From positions 11,543,434 to 11,607,433 of the forward strand of contig NC_053123.1 of NCBI RefSeq assembly GCF_010015445.1: a stretch of DNA of 64,000 nucleotides. The letters run 5' to 3'. A model generated the notes under the pieces. It saw only the letters and a list, made by a program, of their open reading frames with translations. It was not told the DNA's origin and searched no databases. Of this stretch, positions 53,860 through 64,000 are shown piece by piece. Numbering within the stretch: position 1 is the stretch's first letter; each line of letters opens with the position of its first letter. Origin of the DNA: Perca fluviatilis. Taxonomy: Eukaryota > Chordata > Actinopteri > Perciformes > Percidae. The translations under genes were made by a program, and so were the position numbers.

Positions 53860-54336
53860 CCTTAAATCCTTAAAAAGGAATATTCAACAGGGGGTCTGGG
53901 ACCCCTAGGAGCTCCTCAGAGTCAAGGCAGGGGGGCCTCCAAATTATTGTTAATTAATTATAATAAATAAAAAAGTCTTAACATGAATTTAAAGTAGTAT
54001 TAGCAAATATAAATCCCCACTGCTTACTGGCCTATAGGTAAGGTAGTCACTAAGGCCATCCACAGATACACTCTAAGGATTCACTGTGCCACATGTATGT
54101 TGTAATATTAAAAGGTGATTTATAAAATCACACAATTATTAGGCTATTTTTAATAGCTTAGTATTCTATGCAGTAAAAGGTAGGCCTATGGCTTAGTCCT
54201 ACACTTTATTGTAGGCCCAGTTATATGCAACTTCATTTTATACAATATATAGCTAGTAGTAGGGGGTCCCTGATCCGTCTGTCTTTCAGTTAAGGGGTCC
54301 TTGGCTTAAAAAACGTTGAAGACCCCTGCCTTAAAT
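53860..54336. mobile_element. Non-autonomous DNA element (CAGGGGTC ends)
   Basis: CAGGGGGTC at 53888 is mirrored by GACCCCTG at 54321-54328. The 8-mer CCTTAAAT occurs at 53860-53867 and again at 54329-54336, directly after the right end, which suggests a target duplication disturbed on the left by about 20 extra bases. The middle is AT-rich and non-coding. The right-end phrase AACGTTGAAGACCCCTG recurs in fish repeats I recall. Confidence 0.5.
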
Positions 54337-54552
54337 AACACCCACTGCGATGCCTGTTCTTGTGTCATGTCCGAGCCACCGTCTTTAGAAGCTCCTCCAC
54401 TCCGTTTCACTAACTGCACTCCGCTCCGTGTTTTTATTCTGATCTGGTCTACGTCACAAGTAGGAAGTGGATACGGAAATGCTTAACAAACAGCTACAGG
54501 TGTAGTATTCAAGGCGAACCTGCTCGTCACAAGTCACAGCTTTTCGGTCAAG
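54337..54552 (+). promoter_or_regulatory. gmppa: gmppa promoter region
   Basis: GC-richer DNA directly upstream of the start codon includes TACGTCA (54450-54456, CRE-like) and AGGAAGT (54462-54468, ETS-like), the same pair of site types seen before pnkd. No TATA box is evident. The start site is unknown. Confidence 0.4.
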
Positions 54553-55902
54553 ATGTTGAAGGCGGTTATTTTAATTGGAGGCCCCCAGAAAGGTGAGAAT
54601 AAAGTGTGTCCTTGTCATGTTTTCAGAGTCCGATGTGCTTGGTTAAAGCGGAGCTAGGTTGCTAACGCTAACAACACTTCTAAAGACCCGCTGGACTTGT
54701 TTATAAAACTGACGTGGCATAATGAGGGGACACCACACACACAGAACATTTAAGACTTAATTTTATGACCATAATACTAACTGACAACTTGTAAATAAGA
54801 GGTAGTGTTAACAGTTCTATAATCGTTTTTAACCTGCCTATTATTATTGGCTCATTTAATTTCCTATTAGACCCAATTTTCTCTCGTATTAAGTAAACGT
54901 ACCTCAATTGAAAAAAAATAGATGTTTTCAGATGGTTGTACACATGGTTGTAACTACAGGAATAAGTTATACGTTTAATCGTGGCGTTAGGACACACTCT
55001 TCAGTTCTATCAGTCCACTATGCAGTTCATAAATATGATCACTTATACATGCTTAACCCTTGTGTGGTCCTTCGGGTCCCAGTGACCCGAAGGACCACAC
55101 AAGGATTATGTACTTCCCTTTACTTGGTTGAGAATTGCTCTCTAAACCCTGTTTCTTGTAAAGTAAGTAAGTAAAGTTTATTTCTAGAACACATTTAAAC
55201 ACAGTTTAAGCTGACCAAAATGCTGTACAAACAAGAACTAAGGTGCTGTATTAACCCTTGTTTAGAGAGCAATTCTCAACAAAGTAAACGGAAGTACATA
55301 ATCCTTGTGTTGTCCTTCGGGTCACTGGGACCCGAAGGGCAACACAAGGGTTAATGTACCTCTAGTGCTTTTTTGTCCATAAAATACCAAATTTCTGAAA
55401 TGACTTTTCTTTTTATATAAGAGATCACATAATGTAGGGTTGTGTTTAGTTTTGGTGCATGCTAGAAACATGAGGAAATAGTGATCTGCATTGTAATCTG
55501 ATTTGCAAGTAATCACTGACATTGCTTTGCAGGCACAAGGTTCAGACCGCTGTCATTTGAAGTGCCCAAACCCTTGTTTCCAGTAGCTGGTGTGCCCATG
55601 CTGCAGCATCACATCGAAGCATGTGCCAAGGTGAGTGCCACTGCAATGCTATCATTTTGCAGCCGAGTATTAGAAAAATTTAGTATACAGTGTAGGGTAA
55701 TTGTGGAAGGTGAAGTAGATTGTTTAAAGGTAACATCAAGTTAGAGATTGTATTTAGTTAGTAAACCGGTCTTAGTTTAAACTTGAATCAATCCAAAAAT
55801 AAATAAAATTTAAGTTTAATTAGTCTGTACTAGCCTAATGTGGTGTTAAAATAGTTAAGATCATGTCGGCCCAGTTGCTGGTTGGTGTTCATAATTTCTT
55901 TC

Positions 55903-55956
<54 letters not shown>

Positions 55957-58900
55957 GTGATGCAGACAATAGCCCTTCAGTCCAATAATGAACATCTTTT
56001 GTGTTACAAGGTACCAAATATGAAGGAGATTTTGCTCATTGGCTTTTATCAGCCAAATGAAGAACTGACCAGATTCCTGTTTAATGCACAGCAGGAGTTC
56101 AAAATTTCCATCAGGTAAACAGCAGCGCTCATAGCTACCTCACTAAACCAGTACAGACATACCATAAAGACATTTTCACAGTACAAGAACTTCTTTCTTT
56201 TCTTAATTACACTTCATTCAGTAAAGAATAGACACTAGTTGTAAAATTGGTTCTATTTCTTAGATGCCCCGAACTGTCATCATATTTGAAAACCTTTCTT
56301 TGTTGAACGTGTTATTCACAGAAATACTTAATATATTGCTTCATCTTGTAAAGTTAATGTTAAGTGGTGGTACTTTTCTGGCTGTGGTGCACTGCCACTG
56401 CTGACTGACTGCAGATATGCTGTTCTTCCTGACTCTGCACCTCAGGTATTTGCAGGAGTATGCAGCCCTGGGCACCGGAGGGGGCATCTATCACTTCAGA
56501 GATCAGATTGTGTCCGGCAGTCCAGAGGCTTTCTTTGTTCTGAATGCTGATGTTTGCTCAGCATTTCCTCTCGCAGAGATGCTCAGCTTCCAGAAGGAAC
56601 ACGGAGAACCAAACAGCTTTGTTATCCTTGGGACAACGGTGAGGTGTCACTATTGATGGTTGTTACTTTCTTTAATAGAACTTGTAAAAGGTAGTCAAAG
56701 TAAAACTCCAAGAAGTTTATTGTGTTTAGCGTTCAGTATCCTTATCACAGGGGGGAGGCAATATTTGTTAAAGGCAACATATGTGTCAAACCATTCTGAA
56801 TTTAGTATTGTGGTGCTCCAGAAACGTCCCAGCCTACAAATCGTATTCTACAGACTAAAGAAAAAATGTTTGTTTGGTAAATCACACTATAATCATTTAA
56901 CATTTTTAAAATTGTAATATTTTTCAATGAAAATGAGAATAATGATACAAAAATGATCATTCCTTCCAATATTGTGAATCATAACGCACTCTCACTATCA
57001 GTCAAAATAATGGCAATTATATATTTTCTCTCATATCGTGTAGCCCTAATGCTGAATATAATGAAATATCAGGTGTCAGCTCTTTGATGTCAAAATTTGA
57101 TGTATCTTAAACTGTACTGCCGTTTTTCTCTTATCAGGCAAACCGAAAGCAATCCATGAATTATGGCTGTATTGTTGAAAACGAGGAAACAAATGAGGTA
57201 TTTCACTTTTCCTATGTTGTTTCCCTAAATAGTCACAAATTACTATTTCACCTTGAAATAACAACAGCTGTTTTTTTATCCAGGTCTTGCATTATGTGGA
57301 AAAGCCAAGCACATTTGTCAGCGATATCATAAACTGTGGAATATACCTCTTTAAACCAGACATCTTCCAGCACATCGGCGCCGTCTTCCAGAAGAACCAA
57401 CAGGACATGTTGCTGTGAGTTGAAGCTCTTTCTCACGGGAATGCATGTGAATACCATTTATTCCATTTCTTTGGTTCTCTTCATTTGTCCTTTTTCCTTC
57501 CCTTCTCCTCCCTGCCATGTTTTCTGTTTGCTCGCACAATCATCAGAAATCCATACGATGGGTAAGTCGGTACATTTAGGCTGCACGGTGTAGTTGTAGA
57601 GCACTTAGTGTATGGTGTGAGCTGTAGAAAGATAACCCATGATGAGGCTGGGATTGCTCAGGCTGCTTTGTGAATGTTGCCTGTGCCCTTTTTCGACCAA
57701 TTATGCACCTCCTGTTTTGCAAAAAGCTTGTTTATATTTATTTATTTATTTTATGCATTTATTTATTTATTCCGCTAATGGCAAATGTTGTCCTCGAAAC
57801 GGGCACTACAGGGTCTTTGTCAGAGATTAAAGGAATCGTTTAACATTTTGGCAAACATGCTTATTTACTATGGAGGATATATTTATTCATAATTAAAATT
57901 GAAAGACCTCTAGCTCACCCAGTAAGAGCGTTCGCCCCATGTTGGCTGAGTCCTGCAGTGGCGCAGGGTTCGAATCCGACCTGCTGCCCTTTGCTGCGTG
58001 TCATCTCCCATCTTGCTCCCCCTTTCATGTCTATCCACTTTCAAAATAAAGGGAAAGGCCCCAAAAAATTATCTTTAAAACAACAAGTCAAACTTAAAAT
58101 GCAAAGCTTAAATATAAATGCTTAAACTGAAATCTTTGAAATCTTTTATTGATTGAAAATCGCAATGGAAATAAGAAAAGAGAAACATCAAATATGAAAC
58201 TCAAAATGTGAAATGGAAAAGCTTAAATGGAAATACATAAATTAAAATCTCAAACTGAAAAAAATAAGTTTTATTTTAGCCTTTGCACATTATAATTTTC
58301 AATTTATCTTTTGAATTTTACATTTGGCAATTGGCCTTTTGACATTTTAAGATTCACCTTTTCCATTTTGATTTAACATTTGGCTTTTCCATTTGGACTT
58401 GACAGATGTCAAAAGCATATGTAAATGAAGGCTGGTGGGAGAGTCTGAAACGAAAAAGGTGCAGAGGCACCTTATGGACAGCAGGGCGAGCTGACTGCTG
58501 GGAAGCACACTGAGTTGAGGAGCATCTCGCTGTAGCCCGCGGGAAGGCAGGGCTTGACATCAAACCAGCCTGGTAGTGAAGCTGATATAGCCTCTTGTTT
58601 CACATTACATGATAGAAACTGATGATGTAGGCTAAACACAAACAACATTTCATGCAACAACAGTGAAGTTTTCATGTAGTTACTTTAATTCGGCCCGTGT
58701 ACTTTTTCGTTCATTTGATTTCCAATTTTTAAACGATATCCAAATTAGAAAAATGGGTCATTTTAAACCTTGTTAATATTGATGACAATGTGTTCAAACG
58801 GAAAATGCCATATTTCAGGAAATAAACTTGTCCATGATTCTATTGAGAGACTTCCAGTTGACAGCGGGGTCTGTGAGCATCACTGGCCGGCCAATGAGCA

Positions 58901-61900
58901 AGCGATCCCGGGCGCCACCAGCTGGCTGTCACGTCAGACTGGAGCTTCTCAAGTCCGACAACATTGGAGCAAATGTGCAATTGGCCATCAATTTTTGAAA
59001 AACTGCCCATATTCAAACTCTACACAGTTGATTTATTGCATAAAAAAGTCTCATAAGTGAATTTAGTGGCGAAATAACAGACAAAAATTCTATAGGTAAA
59101 TAAACATTGTTTGTCTCGTATTAGGTTCAACTTTTGTTCAGAAAAATTGTCCCAATCTTAGCTTGCTCTCCTGAGTGTCAAACACTGCATTCTGCAATTG
59201 TTTGCAATGGTCAGTTTATCTTCTTCAGGGCAAGCACTTAACTGACTTCCTCACGTCTGTTACTTTTAAGTTGTCCCTGTTGTTTCTTTAGGTTAGCTAG
59301 CAAAGACTAATTGGGTAGCTTGCATTTGGTGAAACTTTGTTACACAGTTGCCAGTGAGAATATAAAAGGGTATTGTGTCTTATCTTGTGTACAGTATTTT
59401 GTATTTTGTGTTCTCTAATTCTTGCTCTATTTGTTATTTAGTTGTTAGTTTCTCCTGAACATTAGAAAAAGCTTCCTTTCTCATCATGGCCTATAAATGT
59501 GCACATGGAGAGACTGCACCCTGGTCATTCACAGAAGCCTTTATAACACATGGGATAAATATATGGATTTGTCTTTCTATCTTTTACATTTTTGGAGATT
59601 TAACACATTTTTCACTTTCTGTGTTTTCAAATGTTCACTGTAGCAGACCCAACATTTGGCACCCCAGGGACACTTGGAAATGTATTACCAAAGGTCAAAC
59701 CGCGCTGTGCATAATTCACCTGCGAACATCAATAGCACTTAAATCAAGCTGGGCACTGAATCAGCAAAACTGTTGAACACTTCCGAGATACTTGATAGAA
59801 ATGAGATGGGTTATACTGCAAAATCTCTAGGGGAGCACTTTGCCTCAAACCACATCCTCTCCGTTTTGGTAAAATTTCGATTATGGGTGCAATCCTTTAA
59901 AATATTCTTTTCATCAATATTTAACACTCTGTTTCATCTTGGGGCTCTCACAATACACTATGCCAGAGACCCTGATTAATATGGAACACATATACTCTTC
60001 TCCTTAAGTTTTGGATCACTATTAGGTAATCAGCCTTGGTTTAAACCAAGCACTGATACCATCAAAGTTAGTAACATTGATGCATTTTAAACCGATGCGC
60101 TCATTTTATCCTAGGGGCTGGGTTGTAGGGCGATAAATTCATGTTTTGGCTTTAAGAAAACTTTGGAGGTAATGATGCCACTGGATTAATTTTGCAATTT
60201 TAAAGTGTGGCAAAGAACGCATCCTCAATTCTTAGATTTCTTTTCCTTTTTCTGGCACAATTTCTAGTACAAGGAAATTATAATATACAACACATTCTGT
60301 ATATTTAAATTGCCCATTAGGTAGTCCGGGAGAATGCTAAAGTTGGTCAACAGAGACTTAAAAAGGTTATGTTGGGACTGTCAGTGCTCTTGGTTGCAGA
60401 GGGAGAACCCATGCCTGCAGTGTCTCATCATCTGCTTAGTATTTAGATTATCATATAGTACACCCACTTTAGGGCCATGACTTTTGGGAAATTGGGTGCC
60501 TCCATTTAAAAAATAAATAAATAAAAAAAAGTTATGTTTCACTTGGTTCTTCAAAATAATAGGGAGAGAGAAAATCTTGATGTAATGACAACCATACCCC
60601 GATAGAGGCGGAGTTTAGTTTTGATTTTGCAGTGAAAATTGAACTAAATAAATGCCATTTTCACCTTTGCTGTTTATATCCTAACTTTTTCATGGAGTTC
60701 ATTTTAACCCCTAACTTTGTGCACAAGATTGTATTTTAATAAATGAGGCCCCTGGCCCTGGTTTGTAACTCAGGGCCATAAACTGATGGTCTGTCTCTTG
60801 CAGAGAGGAGCCAACCAACGGCTGGCACCGAGCAGAGGCCATCAGGCTAGAGCAGGACATTTTCACTGCCCTGGCAGGACAGGGCAAACTCTACGTCTAT
60901 AAAACCCTCGGCTTTTGGAGCCAGATTAAATCTGCGGGGTGAGTGCACATGTCATACATTGTCACATTCAACTGGACATACACTTCTCTTAGTGACAACT
61001 CTGTAGCCTGTAGAAAGGTTGAAGGAAAGGAGAGACATTGAACTGTTCAGATTAAACACAGTTGGACACACTTGACATTCTTTCAGAAACAAACCTCAAT
61101 TAACATTTCAAATGTGCTTTGAACGTCAAAACCATGCCATTACTGCCCCAATCAAAAATAAACGGTGTCATATTGATAGTATAGATATCAATAATAATCC
61201 TGTAATCTTTTCCTCAGGTCTGCAATTTATGCCAGTCGGTTGTACCTCAACCAGTATCACACAACTCATCCTGAAAGACTGGCCTCAAATAAGGAGGGAG
61301 GGCCCAAAATAAGTGGTATGATTCATTAGTCTTCTGTAGCTGCTTTGTTCCATTTTGATACTGGAGACCCATCCATTCATACTTTCTCATATCTCCCTAG
61401 GTAATGTCTATATTCATCCTACAGCCAACATTGACCCCACTGCTATGGTAAGCATCTTTTCCTATGGTGTTGCACTTTACAAATGTGTTACAAAATACTA
61501 CAGATGTATCTTACTTTTGTTCCAGTTGGGTCCCAATGTCTCTATTGGCACTGGAGTCACTATTGGTGCTGGGGTCAGAGTTCGAGAATCCATCATCCTT
61601 CATGGTGCAACTCTACAGGTGAGCCCCTGTGAAACCGCTTTCTATCACTGCCCAAAAAAAAGAGGAGCAGCCAGAGCTTGTTGCAACACAGAGCTCCCAT
61701 TTTATACGCAAACTAGAGCCAGCAAGGTGCACTATAATGCACAGTATACTGTCTGACATGAACTGATGATGCCATTTTCAATGGATTGCCACATAAATAG
61801 GTGAAGTGTTAAATTTAAAGGTAGATTCAAGGTTTTGTTAAGTAAGAGCAGCCTTTGCTGAGATTATTAACTTCACTCACAGTGTTATAACCTCTAAGTT

Positions 61901-63024
61901 TGGAATTAAACTGGAACTCAAACGGAGTAAGCTGAAGGCAAATGTATCTGCCCATTCACTGCTGGTGACATTTTAACATTTTATTAGAAACATTATCCAC
62001 ACTTTAACAGTGACTTGTCTAAAATTTATCTTTAAGCTCTACTGTCACACCAGAAATATTGTTGCCTGTGCCTCTCACAAAGATGTCATTTTTAATGGTT
62101 TGGAGGCTGTCATAATTTAATCCCATGTCTCCAGTGATGACTCGGGTGCCTCCAAAATGAATTTAGATTGCGGGTGACTTATTGGCTTTCATTGCATACT
62201 GCCTACAAGGACAATTTGTTAGATGAGCTATACTTCTAAATAAAAACACTACCTGTTTTTAATGTGAAGTTTATAAGTAATGTGATTTGGCCATGCTCAC
62301 TGTGTTTTCGTATGTAGGAACAGTATCTAACACAGCACATATGGATAACTGAAGCCCTTTTGATTTCTACAGTCATTGTACAGTTATCTACTGCTGAATG
62401 CTTGAATATCTAAAAACAATGTTTTTTGTCATGTCGTTTTTGCTATAGGATCACTGCTGTGTTTTGAACAGCATTGTGGGATGGGACAGCACCATTGGCA
62501 AGTGGGCAAGAGTAGAAGGAACCCCAAGTGACCCAAACCCCAACGATCCCTTCGCAAAGATTGATAGCGAGACCCTCTTTAGAGAAGGAAAACTCACACC
62601 TTCAATTACTATTCTCGGTAAGCGTGCTCTGACCTTAATGAAACTTGCAATCCTCAGAGGCATTGTTAAATATTCATTTTATTCAATATTGTAATTGTAT
62701 TTTTCTCATGAGCATTGTTTTTTTTTTTTTTAAGTTCTTCTCTTAAATGAAAAGTTAGTTGACTAATGAGGGAAATGATTCCATTTTCTAATATTTGGTT
62801 GCTTAGATAAGGGTTTTCTATAGCTTTATATTACAGTTGTATATAACTGAAATATAATGGCTTATGTCCTCTGTACTGTACTACACTGCACAGACTAAAT
62901 ACAGCCTTGCCTTTTCTCCTCAGGTTGTAACGTGACCATCCCTTCTGAGGTGATTATACTCAACTCGATCGTCCTCCCGCACAAAGACCTCAACCGCAGC
63001 TTCAAAAACCAAATTATTCTCTAG
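54553..63024 (+). CDS. gmppa: Mannose-1-phosphate guanyltransferase alpha (regulatory subunit)
   Basis: GMPPA binds the catalytic GMPPB and tunes GDP-mannose synthesis, the cytosolic sugar donor supply for glycosylation. Exons: 54553-54592, 55533-55630, 56011-56114, 56446-56638, 57138-57197, 57284-57414, 60804-60938, 61218-61315, 61401-61447, 61526-61618, 62449-62617, 62924-63024; 422 residues. The nucleotidyltransferase N-domain shows [15 protein letters not shown] at 7-21 with the lengthened alpha-subunit loop and KP at 26-27, LGTGGG at 89-94, LNADVC from 113, and VEKP at 170-173. The C-terminal half (about 287-422) has left-handed beta-helix hexapeptides ([17 protein letters not shown]) and ends FKNQIIL. 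A 15-nt in-frame microexon (57547-57561) may be added. Introns hold a TTAA-flanked element and a SINE. Confidence 0.96.
55057..55350. mobile_element. TTAA-flanked double-hairpin MITE with an inserted centre
   Basis: In gmppa intron 1. TTAA lies outside both ends (55053-55056 and 55351-55354). Each end is itself a hairpin: CCTTGTGTGGTCCTTCGGGT is followed by its inverse within 50 bp. The two ends are also inverse copies of each other through GAGAATTGCTCTCTAAAC. The centre (about 55160-55252) is unrelated to the arms and looks like a nested insertion (AGTAAAGTTTATTTCTAGAA). Confidence 0.8.
55905..55956. repeat. (TG)n microsatellite
   Basis: About 26 uninterrupted TG units in gmppa intron 2, ending about 55 bp before exon 3. 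Confidence 0.97.
57547..57561 (+). other. gmppa: Candidate 15-nt in-frame microexon of gmppa
   Basis: A strong pyrimidine tract (about 57490-57530) and ATCAG acceptor precede AAATCCATACGATGG, which is followed by the consensus donor GTAAGT at 57562. Exon 6 ends with two bases of a codon, and the 15 nt keep the phase, adding the five residues N-P-Y-D-G between Leu and Glu in the variable loop after NQQDMLL. Skipping it also gives a normal in-frame protein, so it may be a cassette exon. No transcript evidence is available. Confidence 0.45.
57905..58082 (+). repeat. tRNA-derived SINE, second copy
   Basis: A box TAGCTCACCCAG (57911-57922) and B box GGTTCGAATCC (57967-57977) head the element. It ends with GCCCCAAAAAATTATC, the same tail as the SINE near 4.5 kb. 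It lies in the 3.4-kb gmppa intron 6. Confidence 0.8.
58083..60780 (+). other. gmppa: Rest of gmppa intron 6, no gene seen
   Basis: The first 320 bp are AT-rich with imperfect inverted pieces (AAATGGAAAAG near 58210, its inverse near 58347), perhaps an old foldback element. Beyond that is unidentified sequence with short open frames lacking domains (58770-59060, 59486-59776). Confidence 0.5.
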
Positions 63025-64000
63025 TTAATCTTCCTCGCGCTTCTGTCCACTTACTGTCACTGATAAAGGATGCAGCTGGGCGCACGCCGGCACTGCCTCT
63101 GAGTTACTGTATATAAGATGTCAAAAATGAAGATGTGCGGCATTCATTAAATAGTTTTGAAAGATAGATTTTTATATATTTGTCCTCAAGCCTTTATGCA
63201 TCATTGGGTGTCAGCAACATTAGAGAGAGGCTAATCACGCATGTTGATTCACCTTGAAAAGTGCTGTCATGCCAGAGGTTTATATTATTTTTTTTATTAA
63301 CTTCACCGAACTGTAAAATTACTGCAAACACTAGTGTAATATATTTGGTTGGATGTAATATGACGTAAAAAAAAGGGCTTTCTCAAGGGCATCCTTGACA
63401 AGGGTTGATACCTGTAGCTTCAGCGTGAGAAGTTATTAGAAAATAAAAAAATCCCTGTCTAATGACTGCTGTTAATTTTTTTTATTGCTGATTATTTGTG
63501 TGGAGCTCTGATTAAAACCGTTAAGTATCTTCCCGGTTAGTCTCAAAAATTGACTACCACCTAAATCAGCGGGCTTGAGATTTACATTGCAATCAAGTAA
63601 CGTTGCCTTTTTAAAATGTGAACCTAGCAGGGGGGCCTTGAGACCGTGCCATACAAGCAGCAACAGCAGATGCTTAAATTGTGCATTTGCAATCACTGGA
63701 GGAACTGTTCCAATTTATGGATACAGCACATTAACATTTACTTATTAAGCCCTCGAGCACTCATGATCACTTCAGCACTTTTGTTCCAATTATTGCAAAG
63801 AGAGTGTCTATTAAGTTGTGATGTAAATTGTCATACAGGAACTGCAGCATAATATATTGTAATCAAAGTCTCTTCAATGCTACCCTCCAGTGCAATGGGA
63901 AAACAAGTCTATGTACATCTTTTTTTAATGTAGTTTATTTCAGGTTTTACTTGTAGGTGCCTGTACCATTGTTTATTCAGGTGCCTTACCGTTTCAAAAG
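63025..64000 (+). other. gmppa: gmppa 3'UTR and downstream DNA
   Basis: An ATTAAA variant lies near 63147 and an AATAAA at 63442-63447, giving alternative 3'UTRs of about 120 to 430 nt. No further exon is visible up to the window end. Confidence 0.5.

Noticed and set aside
59486..59979. Two adjacent 96- and 68-codon frames as a gene in gmppa intron 6
   Set aside because: No recognised domain, no splice sites that join them, and composition like the surrounding intron.

Overview
The window is vertebrate nuclear DNA, almost certainly from a ray-finned fish of the spiny-rayed (perciform-like) type. The evidence is GT-AG split genes with vertebrate protein sequences, long AT-rich introns, many microsatellites, and fish-style repeats: short hAT-type elements starting TAGGG(C/T)TGCAC, TTAA-flanked foldback elements, tRNA-derived SINEs, 5'-truncated LINEs and a Tc1 remnant. 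I see no operon, CRISPR array, prophage or other prokaryotic feature.

Layout: (1) 1-1230, upstream DNA and promoter; (2) 1308-2764, cxcr4 (+), chemokine receptor, two coding exons, 3'UTR to about 3320; (3) 3.3-7.6 kb, repeat-rich spacer; (4) 7616-37458, dars1 (+), cytosolic aspartyl-tRNA synthetase, 18 coding exons; (5) 42035-38342, a TMBIM/Lifeguard gene on the minus strand, best read as tmbim1, 11 coding exons plus a non-coding first exon near 42.5 kb; (6) 43614-50394, pnkd (+), a mitochondrial/membrane metallo-beta-lactamase-fold protein, 9 exons; (7) 50.4-54.5 kb, spacer with a Tc1 remnant and another element; (8) 54553-63024, gmppa (+), regulatory subunit of GDP-mannose pyrophosphorylase, 12 exons plus one possible 15-nt microexon. 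Every gene model was assembled by hand from splice sites. Exon phases add up exactly (376, 531, 325, 360 and 422 residues), and no gene shows a frameshift or premature stop.

The genes do not form one pathway. dars1 and tmbim1 converge tail to tail with probably overlapping 3' ends; tmbim1 and pnkd diverge head to head across about 1 kb. In human, CXCR4 and DARS1 lie together on 2q, while TMBIM1, PNKD and GMPPA lie further down 2q, so the window joins two blocks of one ancestral chromosome. The open reading frames outside the listed exons are intronic or repeat-derived.

I found no convincing new biological system. The most checkable oddities are the candidate gmppa microexon, a long second extracellular loop in Cxcr4, a microsatellite that starts inside a dars1 splice donor, the overlapping dars1/tmbim1 3' ends, and several short transposons whose exact boundaries and target duplications can be read directly.
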